The notes under the pieces were generated by a model. That model saw nothing but the letters and a program-made list of their open reading frames with translations. It had not been told where the DNA came from and searched no databases. From Polyangium sp. y55x31 (GTDB lineage Bacteria > Myxococcota_A > Polyangia > Polyangiales > Polyangiaceae), in the NCBI RefSeq assembly GCF_029946505.1, contig NZ_JARZHG010000019.1, positions 124,001 to 188,000 of the forward strand: DNA of 64,000 nt, read 5' to 3'. Of the stretch, positions 16,355 through 24,618 are shown one piece after another; positions within the stretch are counted from its first letter, which is position 1, and every line of letters begins with the position of its first letter. The position numbers and the translations under genes were made by a program.

Positions 16355-17431
16355 CTATTTTCCGCCGCCGAAGAGGAGCGCGCCGCCGAGGATCGATTCG
16401 AGCGCGCCGCCCACGGAGCCCACGAGATCCCCGACCTTGCCGAGCGCCGCGCCCGCCGCGCCCGCGACCTTGTCCACCGCGGCGCCCGCCTTGTCGGCCG
16501 CCTTCTCCGCGGCGCCGAGGGCCGTTCCGAGCGTCTTGTCGACCGCGCCCGTGGCTTTGTCGAGCGTGCCCGTCACGGCGACCGTGGCCTTGTCGATCGT
16601 GCCCGTGACCGCGCCCGTGGCTTTATCGAGCGCCTTTTCGTACTTCGCCTCGGCCTTGTCGAGCGTCGTGCCGATCGCGCCCGTCACCTTGTCGATGGCC
16701 GCGTTGACCTTCGTGTCGACCTTGTCGAGCGCGGCGTTCGCCTTGCCCTGGGCCTTGTCGAGCGCCTTGTCGACCTTTGCCTGCGCCTTGTCGAGCGTCT
16801 TCGACACCGCGCCCGTGACCTTGTCGGCCGCCGCCGAGACCTTCTCCGCGCCCTCGACGAGCGCCGCACCGAGCTCGTTCATCCGCTCGATCGCGCCCGT
16901 CTTCGTGAGCACCGCGCCGAGCACGACCGCGCCGAGCGAGCCCGCGAGATCGGAAAGCGTTACCGGCTTCGGCGCCGCGGCCGCGCCGCCCACGACGACG
17001 GTCTTCACCCCGTCGCAGACCGTGGCCCCGCAGCTCGTCTTGTCGCCGACCCGCACGAGCTGCATGCCGTGCACGAGCACACTCGGGCTTCCCGCGACGA
17101 TGGGCTGCGCGACGTGCGGCCCGCACGGCTGGGGCAGGGAAGGGGCGAGCACGGCCATCTGCCCCGGCCCGAGCATCACATCCTGCGCGCCCGTGGCCAC
17201 CACGCCCGTCGTGAGGATGGGGACCATGTCCACGATCGAGATCATCGTCCCGGCGGGCGCCGCTCCAATGCCTGCGCCGAGGCTCGCGGCGCCCGCGCCA
17301 CCGAGCCCCGCCGGGCCCACGACCTCGCTGCCGAGCGTCGCCGCGACCATCGCCTGGCTCGGCGTGACGAGCGGCATGGCCGCGTGCGCGAGCCTCGAAC
17401 CGACCTTCGCCGCGAGATGACCCGTGCTCAT
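16355..17431 (-). CDS. PAAR-like spike protein with 11-residue helical repeat tail
   Basis: 358 aa. The first ~150 residues are a PAAR-like/DUF4150-type domain: PLVTPSQAM, GPHVAQPIVAGSPSV, VGDKTSCGATVCDG. Such domains cap the VgrG trimer of type VI secretion systems. Residues ~203-323 are a striking array of eleven-residue units, nine of them opening with DK (for example DKVTGAVSKTL, DKAQAKVDKAL, DKATGAVTGTI), strongly alpha-helical and amphipathic like LEA or synuclein repeats. A Gly-rich tail ends the protein. It sits 8 bases after the DcrB-like gene and 11 before the hydrolase, inside the vgrG operon. Confidence 0.85.
   Translation of the reverse strand: MSTGHLAAKVGSRLAHAAMPLVTPSQAMVAATLGSEVVGPAGLGGAGAASLGAGIGAAPAGTMISIVDMVPILTTGVVATGAQDVMLGPGQMAVLAPSLPQPCGPHVAQPIVAGSPSVLVHGMQLVRVGDKTSCGATVCDGVKTVVVGGAAAAPKPVTLSDLAGSLGAVVLGAVLTKTGAIERMNELGAALVEGAEKVSAAADKVTGAVSKTLDKAQAKVDKALDKAQGKANAALDKVDTKVNAAIDKVTGAIGTTLDKAEAKYEKALDKATGAVTGTIDKATVAVTGTLDKATGAVDKTLGTALGAAEKAADKAGAAVDKVAGAAGAALGKVGDLVGSVGGALESILGGALLFGGGK
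16463..16825 (-). repeat. Tandem 33-bp coding repeats (11-residue units) in the PAAR-like gene
   Basis: Eleven consecutive 33-base units encode the DK-initiated undecads. The register is kept without any insertion over ~121 residues. Typical units have Ala/Val/Leu at fixed places and Lys/Asp/Thr between, giving an 11/3 amphipathic helix. Confidence 0.85.
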
Positions 17432-17439
17432 TTACGCCC

Positions 17440-17886
17440 TCACGTCTCCTCCCCCGGGCGGGGGAAACGCACCGTGGACAGGATCCGATCGAAGAGCGGG
17501 TTCATTTGATCCGCGTCGACCTTGGCCGCGGTCGCATTGAAGCAAAAGACCGTGCGCCGCCGCCCGAGCGCCATCGCGAGCCTCTGCTCGAGCTCGCCCG
17601 ACTGCGCGCGCCAGGTGAAATGCAGCTCGATCCCCGGCTGCCCGCCGAGCGTGCGCTCCTTCCGCTCCTTGAGCTCGAACCCTTCGAGGCGCTTGCCGAG
17701 CTCCGCGAGCTGTTTGTCCGCGTAGGACACGAGTGTCTCCTCGGGGGAGAGCACGTCGCGGGTCATGACCACGTTCGGCGCCGTGGTTTGTCCGGGCCGC
17801 GGGGTGGCGGCGAACGCCACCATCGTGCGGTCCTCCCAGTGGCGGGGTACGTCGAAGGAGACGTCTCGGCTCTCGTATCGCGACAT
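17440..17886 (-). CDS. DcrB-related (DUF1795) protein of the vgrG operon
   Basis: 148-aa protein starting MSRYESRDVSFDVPRHWEDRT, with the DcrB/DUF1795 pattern: an FDVP..WEDRT opening, a central LGGQPGIELHFTWR strand pair, and an ILSTVRFP end. In many type VI clusters a DcrB/DUF1795 protein sits between VgrG and an effector or PAAR gene and is used as an effector-loading adaptor (Eag-like). No signal peptide is present, which agrees with a cytoplasmic chaperone role. It lies 15 bases from vgrG and 8 from the PAAR-like gene. Confidence 0.82.
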   Translation of the reverse strand: MSRYESRDVSFDVPRHWEDRTMVAFAATPRPGQTTAPNVVMTRDVLSPEETLVSYADKQLAELGKRLEGFELKERKERTLGGQPGIELHFTWRAQSGELEQRLAMALGRRRTVFCFNATAAKVDADQMNPLFDRILSTVRFPRPGEET

Positions 17887-17901
17887 TCGCTATTTCTCTC
17901 C

Positions 17902-20900
17902 TCAGATGACCGCCGCGCGCTTCACGAAGGCCTCGGCGAGCTCGCCCCAGGGCCGCTCGTAGACCACGTATCCCTTCTTCGTGAGGGTGTGAACGAACGC
18001 GTCGCTCGATGAAAACCCGTTCATCTGCGCCTCGACGAGGTTCGCCTCGAGCTCGGCGCCCGAGACCGGCATCGCGCCCTGCGTCTTCATCACGAAGAGC
18101 TGACCTTCGCCGGGGCTCTGCAGGATCGTCGCGCCCTTCGAACCACCGTTGATGGCCGAAGCGACGTCGTCGCCCGTGAAACCACCGGCGCGCGAGAAGA
18201 CCTGCCCGAGGGATCCGCCGTCCGGCGCGGCGCCCTGGCCGAGGCTCATCTGCGGGCCCGAAAGCGCATTCGAGCCGTTCCCGCCGAACGCGTTTTGCAG
18301 CGCGCCCTTCACGTCGCCGAGCGCGCCCTGGCCCTCTCCCTGGGCCGCGCCGAGCGCGTCCTTCGTGCCCTCGGCGGCGTCCTTGCCCTGGCCCTTGAGC
18401 TCGCCCCAGAAGTCTTCGGCCTCGTTCTTGAGGTCGCCCCAGGCGTCCTTGGCGTCGCCCTTGATGTCCTTCCAGGCGTCCTTCGCCTCCTGGCCCGCCT
18501 GCTTGAACTCGTCCTTCGTCTGGTTCCAGGTCTCCTTCGCCTCGGTCTTGGTCTGTTTCCAGGCCTCCTTGGCGTCCTCGACGGTCTGCTTGGCGTCGGC
18601 CTTGGTCTGGTTCCAGGTCTCTTTCGCGTCGGCTTTGGTCTGCTTCCAGGTCTCCTTGGCCTCTTCCCAGGTCTGTTTGGCTTCGGCCTTGGTCTGGTTC
18701 CAGGTCTCCTTCGCGTCGGTCTTGATCTCGTTCCACGCGGCCTTCGTCTCGGCGACGAACTCCTTCGGGATGGCCTTGATGTCGGCGACCATCTCCTTCG
18801 CGTCCGCGATGGTCTGCTTGACCGTCTCCTTCGCGCTTTCGATCTGGCCCTTCACCTCATCGACGACGGCCTTGGCCTGGCCCTTGATCTCCTCGACCTT
18901 GGCCTTGGCCTGGGCCTTCCACTCCTCGACCTTGCCCTTCCACTCCTGGACCTTCTGCTTGACCTCTTCCTTGGCGCCTTCGATCCGGGCCTTGAGCTCC
19001 TGCACGCGGGCCTTCGCGGCCTCGACCTGCGTCTTGGCCATCTCGATGATCTCGCCCGCCTGCTTCTTCATCTCCTGGAAGCGCTCGACGGCCTGATCTT
19101 TGAGCGCGATCACGCGCTCCTTGATCTCCTGGACCTTGGCCTTGGCCTGCTCCTTGATGTCGTTGATGCGGCCCTTGATCTCCTCGATCTTGGCCAAGGC
19201 CAGCTCCTTAACAGCCTCGATGCGGCCCTTGATCTCGTCGATCTTGGCCTGCACCCGCGCCTTGGCCTCGGAGAACTTCTCCTTCACCTCGGCCACCTTG
19301 CCGAGCACGGCCGCCTTCGCCGCTTCGAGCTTGCCCTTGAACTCCTCGACGATCGCCACGGCGCGCGCCTTGGCCTCTTCGAGTTTGCCGCGGAGCTCCT
19401 GGATCTTGGCCTGCACCTGCGCCTTCGCGGCTTCGAGCTTGGCTTTCACCTCCTCGAACTTCGCGATGGCCATCTGCTTCGCGGCTTCTGCCCGCGCACG
19501 CAGATCCTCGACCGCGCCGCGGATCTTCTCCTGCACGTCGCCCGCGATCTCGCCGGCCCGCGCGCGGATCTGATCGATGCGCTCCTGGAGTTTTTTCTGT
19601 TCGAGCGCCACGCGATCGAGGATGTCGTCGACGATCACGCCCGGCACGTTGAGGACCTTGTCGATCGCCGCCTGGAGCTGCTCGTTGATGGCCTCGGGCA
19701 CCATCAGATAACCCGGCGCATCCGCGATCGAGGCGGGCGGCTCTTCGAGCAGGCGCCGGAGCGCGCCCTCGACGGCCTGTTCGTCGAAGCCGCCCGGGAT
19801 CTCGTCGAAGACCTTCGCCGAGAGCGCCTTCGCCGCGTTGTTCACGGCCTCGGGGAACGAGAGATCGGCGAGGTTGATCTCGGCCGCGCCGAGGGACATC
19901 GGCACGGGCGAGCTCGCGCCCGCGGTGTTGAGCAGGACGTTCGGCGCGCCGTCGATGTGCACCTCGCGCCCCGCGAGCCCCGCGAGCCCACCGGCGCTCA
20001 CCTTGATGCTGCCGCTCGCGTCGAGGAAGATGTCGCCGCCCGCGAGCGTGAGCGAGGCCTTGCCCGTCGAGAGCACGACCCGATCGTTCGAGAGCGATGC
20101 ACCGGTCTCGCCGACCTGGATGTGGCACTCGCCGCCGACGACGAGGACGTCGCTCTGCTCGATGCGCGTCGTGCGGCTCCCGACGACGTGGAGCGTCTGA
20201 TCCGCGCCGATTTTCCGGCTCTCACGCTCGCCGACCTGCACGTCGAGATCGGTGCCGACCTGGAGCGTGTGTTTCTCCCGGACGACCTCCTCGCGGTCCT
20301 TCTGCGCGTGCATGAACACCTTCTCGCGCCCCTTGGCGTCCTCGAAGGTGATCTCGTTGAAGCCGCCGGATCCGGGCGAGCTGTCGCTCTTCCACGAGGT
20401 CTTCGTCTTGTGATCGGGCAGCTTGTACGGGTGCGGCGAGGTGCCGTTGAAGACGCGGCCGACGATGATCGGCTGGTCGGGGTCGCCTTCGAGGAAATCG
20501 ACGAGGACCTCCTGCCCGACGCGCGGGATCGCGACGTTTCCATATCCGCGCCCAGCCCAGACTTGGCTCACGCGGATCCAGCACGAGCTCTCGTCCGTGT
20601 ACTTGCCCTCGCGATCCCAGTGGAACTGCACGCGCACGCGGCCGTACTCGTCGACGTGGATCTCCTCGCCGGGCGGGCCGACGACGACCGCGCTCTGCAA
20701 ACCGCCCATGCGCGGCTTCGGCGTGACGGGCACGGGCCTGTACGGATCGTCGGCAAACACGGCCGTGCCCGTGCTCGACCAGTCGCCCTCGCTCGTCCCT
20801 TCGAGCGTGCGTTGCACGAGGAGCAGGCGTTTTTCCTTGGCGAGGTCGTCCCGCGGATGCCCTTCCATGCAGAACACGTCGCCGGGCGAGAGGCCGAGCG

Positions 20901-21780
20901 CGGTCGTCTGGAAGAGGACCTTGCGGCGACCTTGCCGCGTACCGTCGAGCCTACGCGCCGCGAGCGCCTTGGCCTCGCGTTCGTCGACGCGCCCCGGATC
21001 CACGACGAACGCGCCGGGGACGTAGCTGTAGCTCTCGTATCGATCTTCCTGATCGAACGTCGACTTCGCCTCGGCGATGAGCTGGAAGTCGGGTCGCCTG
21101 CGGAAATCGTGATCCCGCAGCGTCATGCGGCCCTGCCGCACCTGGTGCGAGACTTTTACGTGCGTGATCGCGTCGCGCGACTTCGCGTGCTCGAGGTTGT
21201 TCACGTAGAGCAGCGGCGCGCCGGCTTCGCGCACGGTGGGATCGGTGACGAGGACGAGTTTGCTCGGCGATTCGCTGCCCGGATCCGGCGGGCGGAAATG
21301 GTAGCTGATGCCCGCTTCTTCGAGCAGCCGCGAGAGGAACGCGAAGTCGGTCTCGCCGTACTGCACGCGGTACTCGAGCTTCGGGAACGTGCCCGCGTCG
21401 AGCTCCAGCACGGGCTCGATCTCCCAGTCCGCGAGGAGCTTCTTCGTGATGTCGGGGATCGACAGGTGCTGGAAAATGCGCTGGTTGCGGCGCTGCGAGG
21501 TGCGCCAGAGCGCCGGCACGATCCGCAGGAAGTACGTCGAGAGCCCGTCCGGCTCGACCTCGATCTGCTCGGCATACTGCACGACGCCGGTCCAGGCGAG
21601 GCCGCCCGCGACCTTGAATCCCGCGCCGTTTCCGACGAGGGCGTCGAGATCGATGTCCTCGTCCGAAGAGCGCGCGACGAGCGAGACGTCGAAGAGCGTC
21701 GACATCTCCTCGACGACCGAAAAGCTCCGCACGGAGAGGTTGATGTCCTTCGCTGCGAAACGAAGCTCTAGGTTTTCCAT
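17902..21780 (-). CDS. vgrG: Type VI secretion VgrG spike with ~430-residue helical tail
   Basis: 1292 aa. Residues 1-~620 are a standard VgrG: phage gp27-like base (YGETDFAFLSRLLEEAGISYHF), the gp5 OB-fold joint (DEYGRVRVQFHWDREG...SCWIRVSQVWAG..YG, PRVGQEVLVDFLEGDPDQPIIVGRVFN) and the beta-helix needle. Most VgrGs stop near here. Instead, ~720-1150 is an uninterrupted Lys/Glu/Ala-rich amphipathic helix region, first apolipoprotein-like, then (~1012-1133) Trp-bearing undecads such as AKETWNQTKAD. A Gly-rich hinge (~1140-1200) precedes a compact ~90-residue end domain. It is the first gene of the spike operon. Confidence 0.9.
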   Translation of the reverse strand: MENLELRFAAKDINLSVRSFSVVEEMSTLFDVSLVARSSDEDIDLDALVGNGAGFKVAGGLAWTGVVQYAEQIEVEPDGLSTYFLRIVPALWRTSQRRNQRIFQHLSIPDITKKLLADWEIEPVLELDAGTFPKLEYRVQYGETDFAFLSRLLEEAGISYHFRPPDPGSESPSKLVLVTDPTVREAGAPLLYVNNLEHAKSRDAITHVKVSHQVRQGRMTLRDHDFRRRPDFQLIAEAKSTFDQEDRYESYSYVPGAFVVDPGRVDEREAKALAARRLDGTRQGRRKVLFQTTALGLSPGDVFCMEGHPRDDLAKEKRLLLVQRTLEGTSEGDWSSTGTAVFADDPYRPVPVTPKPRMGGLQSAVVVGPPGEEIHVDEYGRVRVQFHWDREGKYTDESSCWIRVSQVWAGRGYGNVAIPRVGQEVLVDFLEGDPDQPIIVGRVFNGTSPHPYKLPDHKTKTSWKSDSSPGSGGFNEITFEDAKGREKVFMHAQKDREEVVREKHTLQVGTDLDVQVGERESRKIGADQTLHVVGSRTTRIEQSDVLVVGGECHIQVGETGASLSNDRVVLSTGKASLTLAGGDIFLDASGSIKVSAGGLAGLAGREVHIDGAPNVLLNTAGASSPVPMSLGAAEINLADLSFPEAVNNAAKALSAKVFDEIPGGFDEQAVEGALRRLLEEPPASIADAPGYLMVPEAINEQLQAAIDKVLNVPGVIVDDILDRVALEQKKLQERIDQIRARAGEIAGDVQEKIRGAVEDLRARAEAAKQMAIAKFEEVKAKLEAAKAQVQAKIQELRGKLEEAKARAVAIVEEFKGKLEAAKAAVLGKVAEVKEKFSEAKARVQAKIDEIKGRIEAVKELALAKIEEIKGRINDIKEQAKAKVQEIKERVIALKDQAVERFQEMKKQAGEIIEMAKTQVEAAKARVQELKARIEGAKEEVKQKVQEWKGKVEEWKAQAKAKVEEIKGQAKAVVDEVKGQIESAKETVKQTIADAKEMVADIKAIPKEFVAETKAAWNEIKTDAKETWNQTKAEAKQTWEEAKETWKQTKADAKETWNQTKADAKQTVEDAKEAWKQTKTEAKETWNQTKDEFKQAGQEAKDAWKDIKGDAKDAWGDLKNEAEDFWGELKGQGKDAAEGTKDALGAAQGEGQGALGDVKGALQNAFGGNGSNALSGPQMSLGQGAAPDGGSLGQVFSRAGGFTGDDVASAINGGSKGATILQSPGEGQLFVMKTQGAMPVSGAELEANLVEAQMNGFSSSDAFVHTLTKKGYVVYERPWGELAEAFVKRAAVI
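18382..18747 (-). repeat. LEA-like 11-residue repeats in the VgrG tail
   Basis: The coding segment for VgrG residues ~1012-1133 repeats units such as KETWNQTKADA, KQTWEEAKETW and KEAWKQTKTEA. Trp recurs at 11- or 22-residue steps and Lys/Ala/Glu fill the rest. The nucleotide copies are alike (many GGTCTGGTTCCAGGTCTC-type stretches), which suggests recent tandem expansion. Confidence 0.8.
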
Positions 21781-21851
21781 GGGACAGCGTGCGAAACGAT
21801 ACGCGAGCGCAAGGCGGGCGGGAAGACGGAAGCTTCGTGTACGATGGCCCC

Positions 21852-23483
21852 GTGCGAAGGCCAGGGTTCCTATGGCTCCTCCCGCTCGTGCTCGCCGCGT
21901 GCAGCACGCGGTGCGGCGAAACGCGCGTGGAGGGCCTCGCGCCGGCGGGCTCGATCACGCTCGTCAGGGCGCCTGCCGAAGGCCCGGAGACCCCATTGCC
22001 GGCGCCGGCGGGCCGCGAGGGGGACGTCGGCACCGCGCACCCTTTGCTGCTCGAGGCGCATGATCCCGCGGGCCGGTGGGTGATCCTTTGCCAGCCGCGC
22101 GAGGACACGAATGGTGATGGCCAGGTCGAGGCGCACCGGGGTATGCACGGCGCGACGTTCGGCGACGACGTCGACCCCTATCTGATCCTCGAATCGGGCC
22201 CGGGTCAGCGGATCGACCAGTACGTGGCGCATGCGGGCTCCCACGTCGCCGTGATCCGTGACGGCAAGCTCGTGATCGTCGATGTCGAGGCGCGGACCGA
22301 GACCGTCTTGCCGCGCGTCGACGTGACCGACGATGGCGACCCCTTCGAACCGCACCGGGCCGCCGTCTTCGACGCCGCGGGCAAGACGCTCGGCTACCTC
22401 GCGAAGAAGGGCGAGCGCACGATTGCGATCGTGCGGGACCTCGAGGCCGGCGTGGAGACGGAGGTCGATCCCGGGCCCGGACGGCTCTGGCGCATCGATC
22501 TCCCGGGCGACGGCAGCTCGATCGCGATGCGGGTCGTCGTCGCCGATACGAACGGCGACGGTATCCTCGGCTGGCCGATTCCCGAGACCACGCGCAGCCA
22601 TCGCCGCTGCCGCACGAGCGGGTCGTACAGCGTTCATCCAGGAAAAACCGATACCATGGCGACGCGGATCGTCTCGCTCGCGACGGGGCGGATGACGCGC
22701 GTGCCGGGCATCGAGGCCGCACTCGGGAATCGATGGGTCGTCCGGGAGGAGGCGCCGGAAAAGAGCCCGGCCGCGCTGTTTCTGGTGTCGGCGGAGGGAA
22801 TCGCGCGGCCGTTCGTCTCCGCGGCATGTGACGGAGAACTGTTTTACCTGGATCACGGGCGCAAGCTCGCGCTCGTGGCTTGCCAGAACGGCGCTGTGCG
22901 CTTCGGCGGAGGGCTGGAGCGGACGCGCGTCGAGCTCCACGGCGAGGATGTTCATTTGCCGCTCGGCGTATTCGTCCAGGATCCGGGCTTTTATACGAAA
23001 AAGGTGGGGACGGGGAGCGTGGTGTTGCTCCGTTCCGTGAGCCCCGAGGAGGGCAGAGCGGACCCGCCGGACGTGCTCGTCGACATGGAGCACCACGGCG
23101 TGCTCCACCCCTTCCCCGAGGGAGCACGCGCGCTCTCGGCCCACGACAGGTATGCGCTGTACATGTCCGCAGAGAACAAACTCATGCTGCGTGATAGGAG
23201 CTCCGGCGTCGATTCCGTTCTTCGTCCTTCCGAGCGCAGCGAGCACCTGGATCAGGTCGAGCGGTTTGCCTATTCGGGCCCCGAGGTCTTCGACCTCGAG
23301 CGTGGTGTCGTCGGCAGAATATCCCTCTTTTACGCGATGATCCTGACGACGGACGGATGGGGGCTCGGCGTGCCGCACACGTCGGAGGACAAACTCCCGG
23401 AGAGAAACGAGCTGTGGAGAGGGCCTTTGCGCTGGGCGAAGCCAACGCCGGAACCGTATTACGGCCGCTTCGGTTTGTGGTAA
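21852..23483 (+). CDS. Lipoprotein of unknown function, ~543 aa
   Basis: I use the GTG at 21852, which gives a clean lipoprotein signal (VRRPGFLWLLPLVLAAC, Cys17); an ATG at 21789 would add 21 residues before it. The rest is a repetitive beta-rich fold with short strands (DTNGDGQVEAHRGMHGATFGDDVDPYLI, DPGPGRLWRIDLPGDGSSIAMRVVVADTNGDG in two blocks), recalling a WD40/TolB-like propeller. Two DTNGDG loops look like calcium-binding sites. It is divergent from vgrG with only ~70 bases between the starts, so regulation may be shared. No enzyme motif seen. Confidence 0.7.
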   Translation: MRRPGFLWLLPLVLAACSTRCGETRVEGLAPAGSITLVRAPAEGPETPLPAPAGREGDVGTAHPLLLEAHDPAGRWVILCQPREDTNGDGQVEAHRGMHGATFGDDVDPYLILESGPGQRIDQYVAHAGSHVAVIRDGKLVIVDVEARTETVLPRVDVTDDGDPFEPHRAAVFDAAGKTLGYLAKKGERTIAIVRDLEAGVETEVDPGPGRLWRIDLPGDGSSIAMRVVVADTNGDGILGWPIPETTRSHRRCRTSGSYSVHPGKTDTMATRIVSLATGRMTRVPGIEAALGNRWVVREEAPEKSPAALFLVSAEGIARPFVSAACDGELFYLDHGRKLALVACQNGAVRFGGGLERTRVELHGEDVHLPLGVFVQDPGFYTKKVGTGSVVLLRSVSPEEGRADPPDVLVDMEHHGVLHPFPEGARALSAHDRYALYMSAENKLMLRDRSSGVDSVLRPSERSEHLDQVERFAYSGPEVFDLERGVVGRISLFYAMILTTDGWGLGVPHTSEDKLPERNELWRGPLRWAKPTPEPYYGRFGLW

Positions 23484-23494
23484 CTTCCGCCTCG

Positions 23495-24127
23495 ATGCTG
23501 CGTCTCCACACCTTTCCTCCGTCTTCCAACGCCCTCAAAGTGCGGTTCGCGCTCGCCGAGCTTGGCCTTCCGTACGAGGCCGTCGAGGTGAATCTGCTCC
23601 GCGGCGATCAGCGGGATGCCACCTTCCTCAGCAAGAACCCCCACGGAAAAGTCCCGGTCCTCGAGGACGGGGCGCTCGTGCTCCGTGAATCCGACGCGAT
23701 CGTGGCCTACCTCGGCGATGCGTACGGAGCGGCGCTCTGGCCGAAGAGCCCGGCCGCGCGGGCCGAGGCGCTGCAGTGGCTCTTCTTCGACGCGGCGAAT
23801 TTCGGTTATGCGGGGCGCCTCTGGTGGGCCGACGTGCTCACCCCGAAGACCGGGCGCACCGGGCCCGCCGCCGGGCCGGAGCTCGTGGGACAGGTCGCGA
23901 TCGACGTCGGCCGGGCGCTCGGCGTGCTGGAGACGCACCTCGCGTCCTGCGATTACCTGCTCGGCGATTTCACGCTCGTTGATTGCAGCGTCGGCGTGAT
24001 GGTGAACATCCTCCGCGGCACGCGCCTCGATACGCCGGAGGCATTTCCTGCCGTGACCGCCTACCGGGATCGAATTCGCGCCCGCGCGTCCTGGACGGCG
24101 GCGGGCGGGAAAGCCATCGAGCTGTGA
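23495..24127 (+). CDS. Glutathione S-transferase family protein
   Basis: 210-aa cytosolic GST. The N-terminal thioredoxin-fold half is MLRLHTFPPSSNALKVRFAL..LGLPYEAVEVNLLRGDQ, with FLSKNPHGKVPVLEDG (cis-Pro) and LRESDAIVAYL (the Glu-Ser glutathione contact). The C-terminal helical half has LGDFTLVDCSVGVM (N-capping box). The ATG at 23495 is the natural start; it lies 11 bases after the stop of the lipoprotein gene, so co-transcription is likely. Substrate unknown. Confidence 0.9.
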   Translation: MLRLHTFPPSSNALKVRFALAELGLPYEAVEVNLLRGDQRDATFLSKNPHGKVPVLEDGALVLRESDAIVAYLGDAYGAALWPKSPAARAEALQWLFFDAANFGYAGRLWWADVLTPKTGRTGPAAGPELVGQVAIDVGRALGVLETHLASCDYLLGDFTLVDCSVGVMVNILRGTRLDTPEAFPAVTAYRDRIRARASWTAAGGKAIEL

Positions 24128-24140
24128 CGAGGAGCGTCCC

Positions 24141-24560
24141 GTGACCACGAAAGCGCCCGCCAAGAAGACGACGAAACGGTCGGCGCCCGCGCCCGACGAC
24201 GTGGAGGCGTTCCTCGCCTCGCTCGATCATCCCTTCGAGAAGGAGATCCGCGAGATCCGGAAGGCGATCCTCGGCGCCGATGCGCGTATCGGCGAGGGCA
24301 TCAAGTGGAACGCGCCGAGCTTTCGCACGTCGGAGTTTTTCGCGACGTTCCATTTGCGAGCGAAAGACGGCGTGCAGGTCATCCTGCACCTCGGCGCGAA
24401 AAAGCGAGAGTCACCGGGGTTCGCCATCGACGATCCCGAATCACTCCTCGAATGGCTCGGCAAGGATCGGGCCTCGGTGAAGTTCCGGGATGCAAACGAT
24501 GTCGAGGCGAAACGCGCTGCCTTCGTGAACGTCGTTCGCCAGTGGATCGAGCACGTGTAG
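24141..24560 (+). CDS. DUF1801 domain protein
   Basis: 139 aa. After a Lys/Ala-rich tail of ~18 residues comes the DUF1801 (YdhG-like) fold: FEKEIREIRKAILGADARIGEGIKWNAPSF, FFATFHLRAKDGVQVILHLG and GKDRASVKF. The small alpha/beta fold is related to the iron-chaperone frataxin-like YdhG family, function unproven. It starts 13 bases after the GST gene and probably shares its transcript. It is convergent with the GH128 gene at 24619. Confidence 0.85.
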   Translation: MTTKAPAKKTTKRSAPAPDDVEAFLASLDHPFEKEIREIRKAILGADARIGEGIKWNAPSFRTSEFFATFHLRAKDGVQVILHLGAKKRESPGFAIDDPESLLEWLGKDRASVKFRDANDVEAKRAAFVNVVRQWIEHV

Positions 24561-24618
24561 CGCTGCGAGCAGGGGGCGAGTCGCGGACCTCGGCCGTAGG
24601 GTCGCCCAGCTCATTCGA

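Noticed and set aside
18295-21771. Open frame of 1158 codons on the plus strand opposite vgrG
   Set aside because: Its Leu/Asp/Arg-rich text with LDLLDLGL-like runs is the complement of the repeated helical tail; no start site or family marks.
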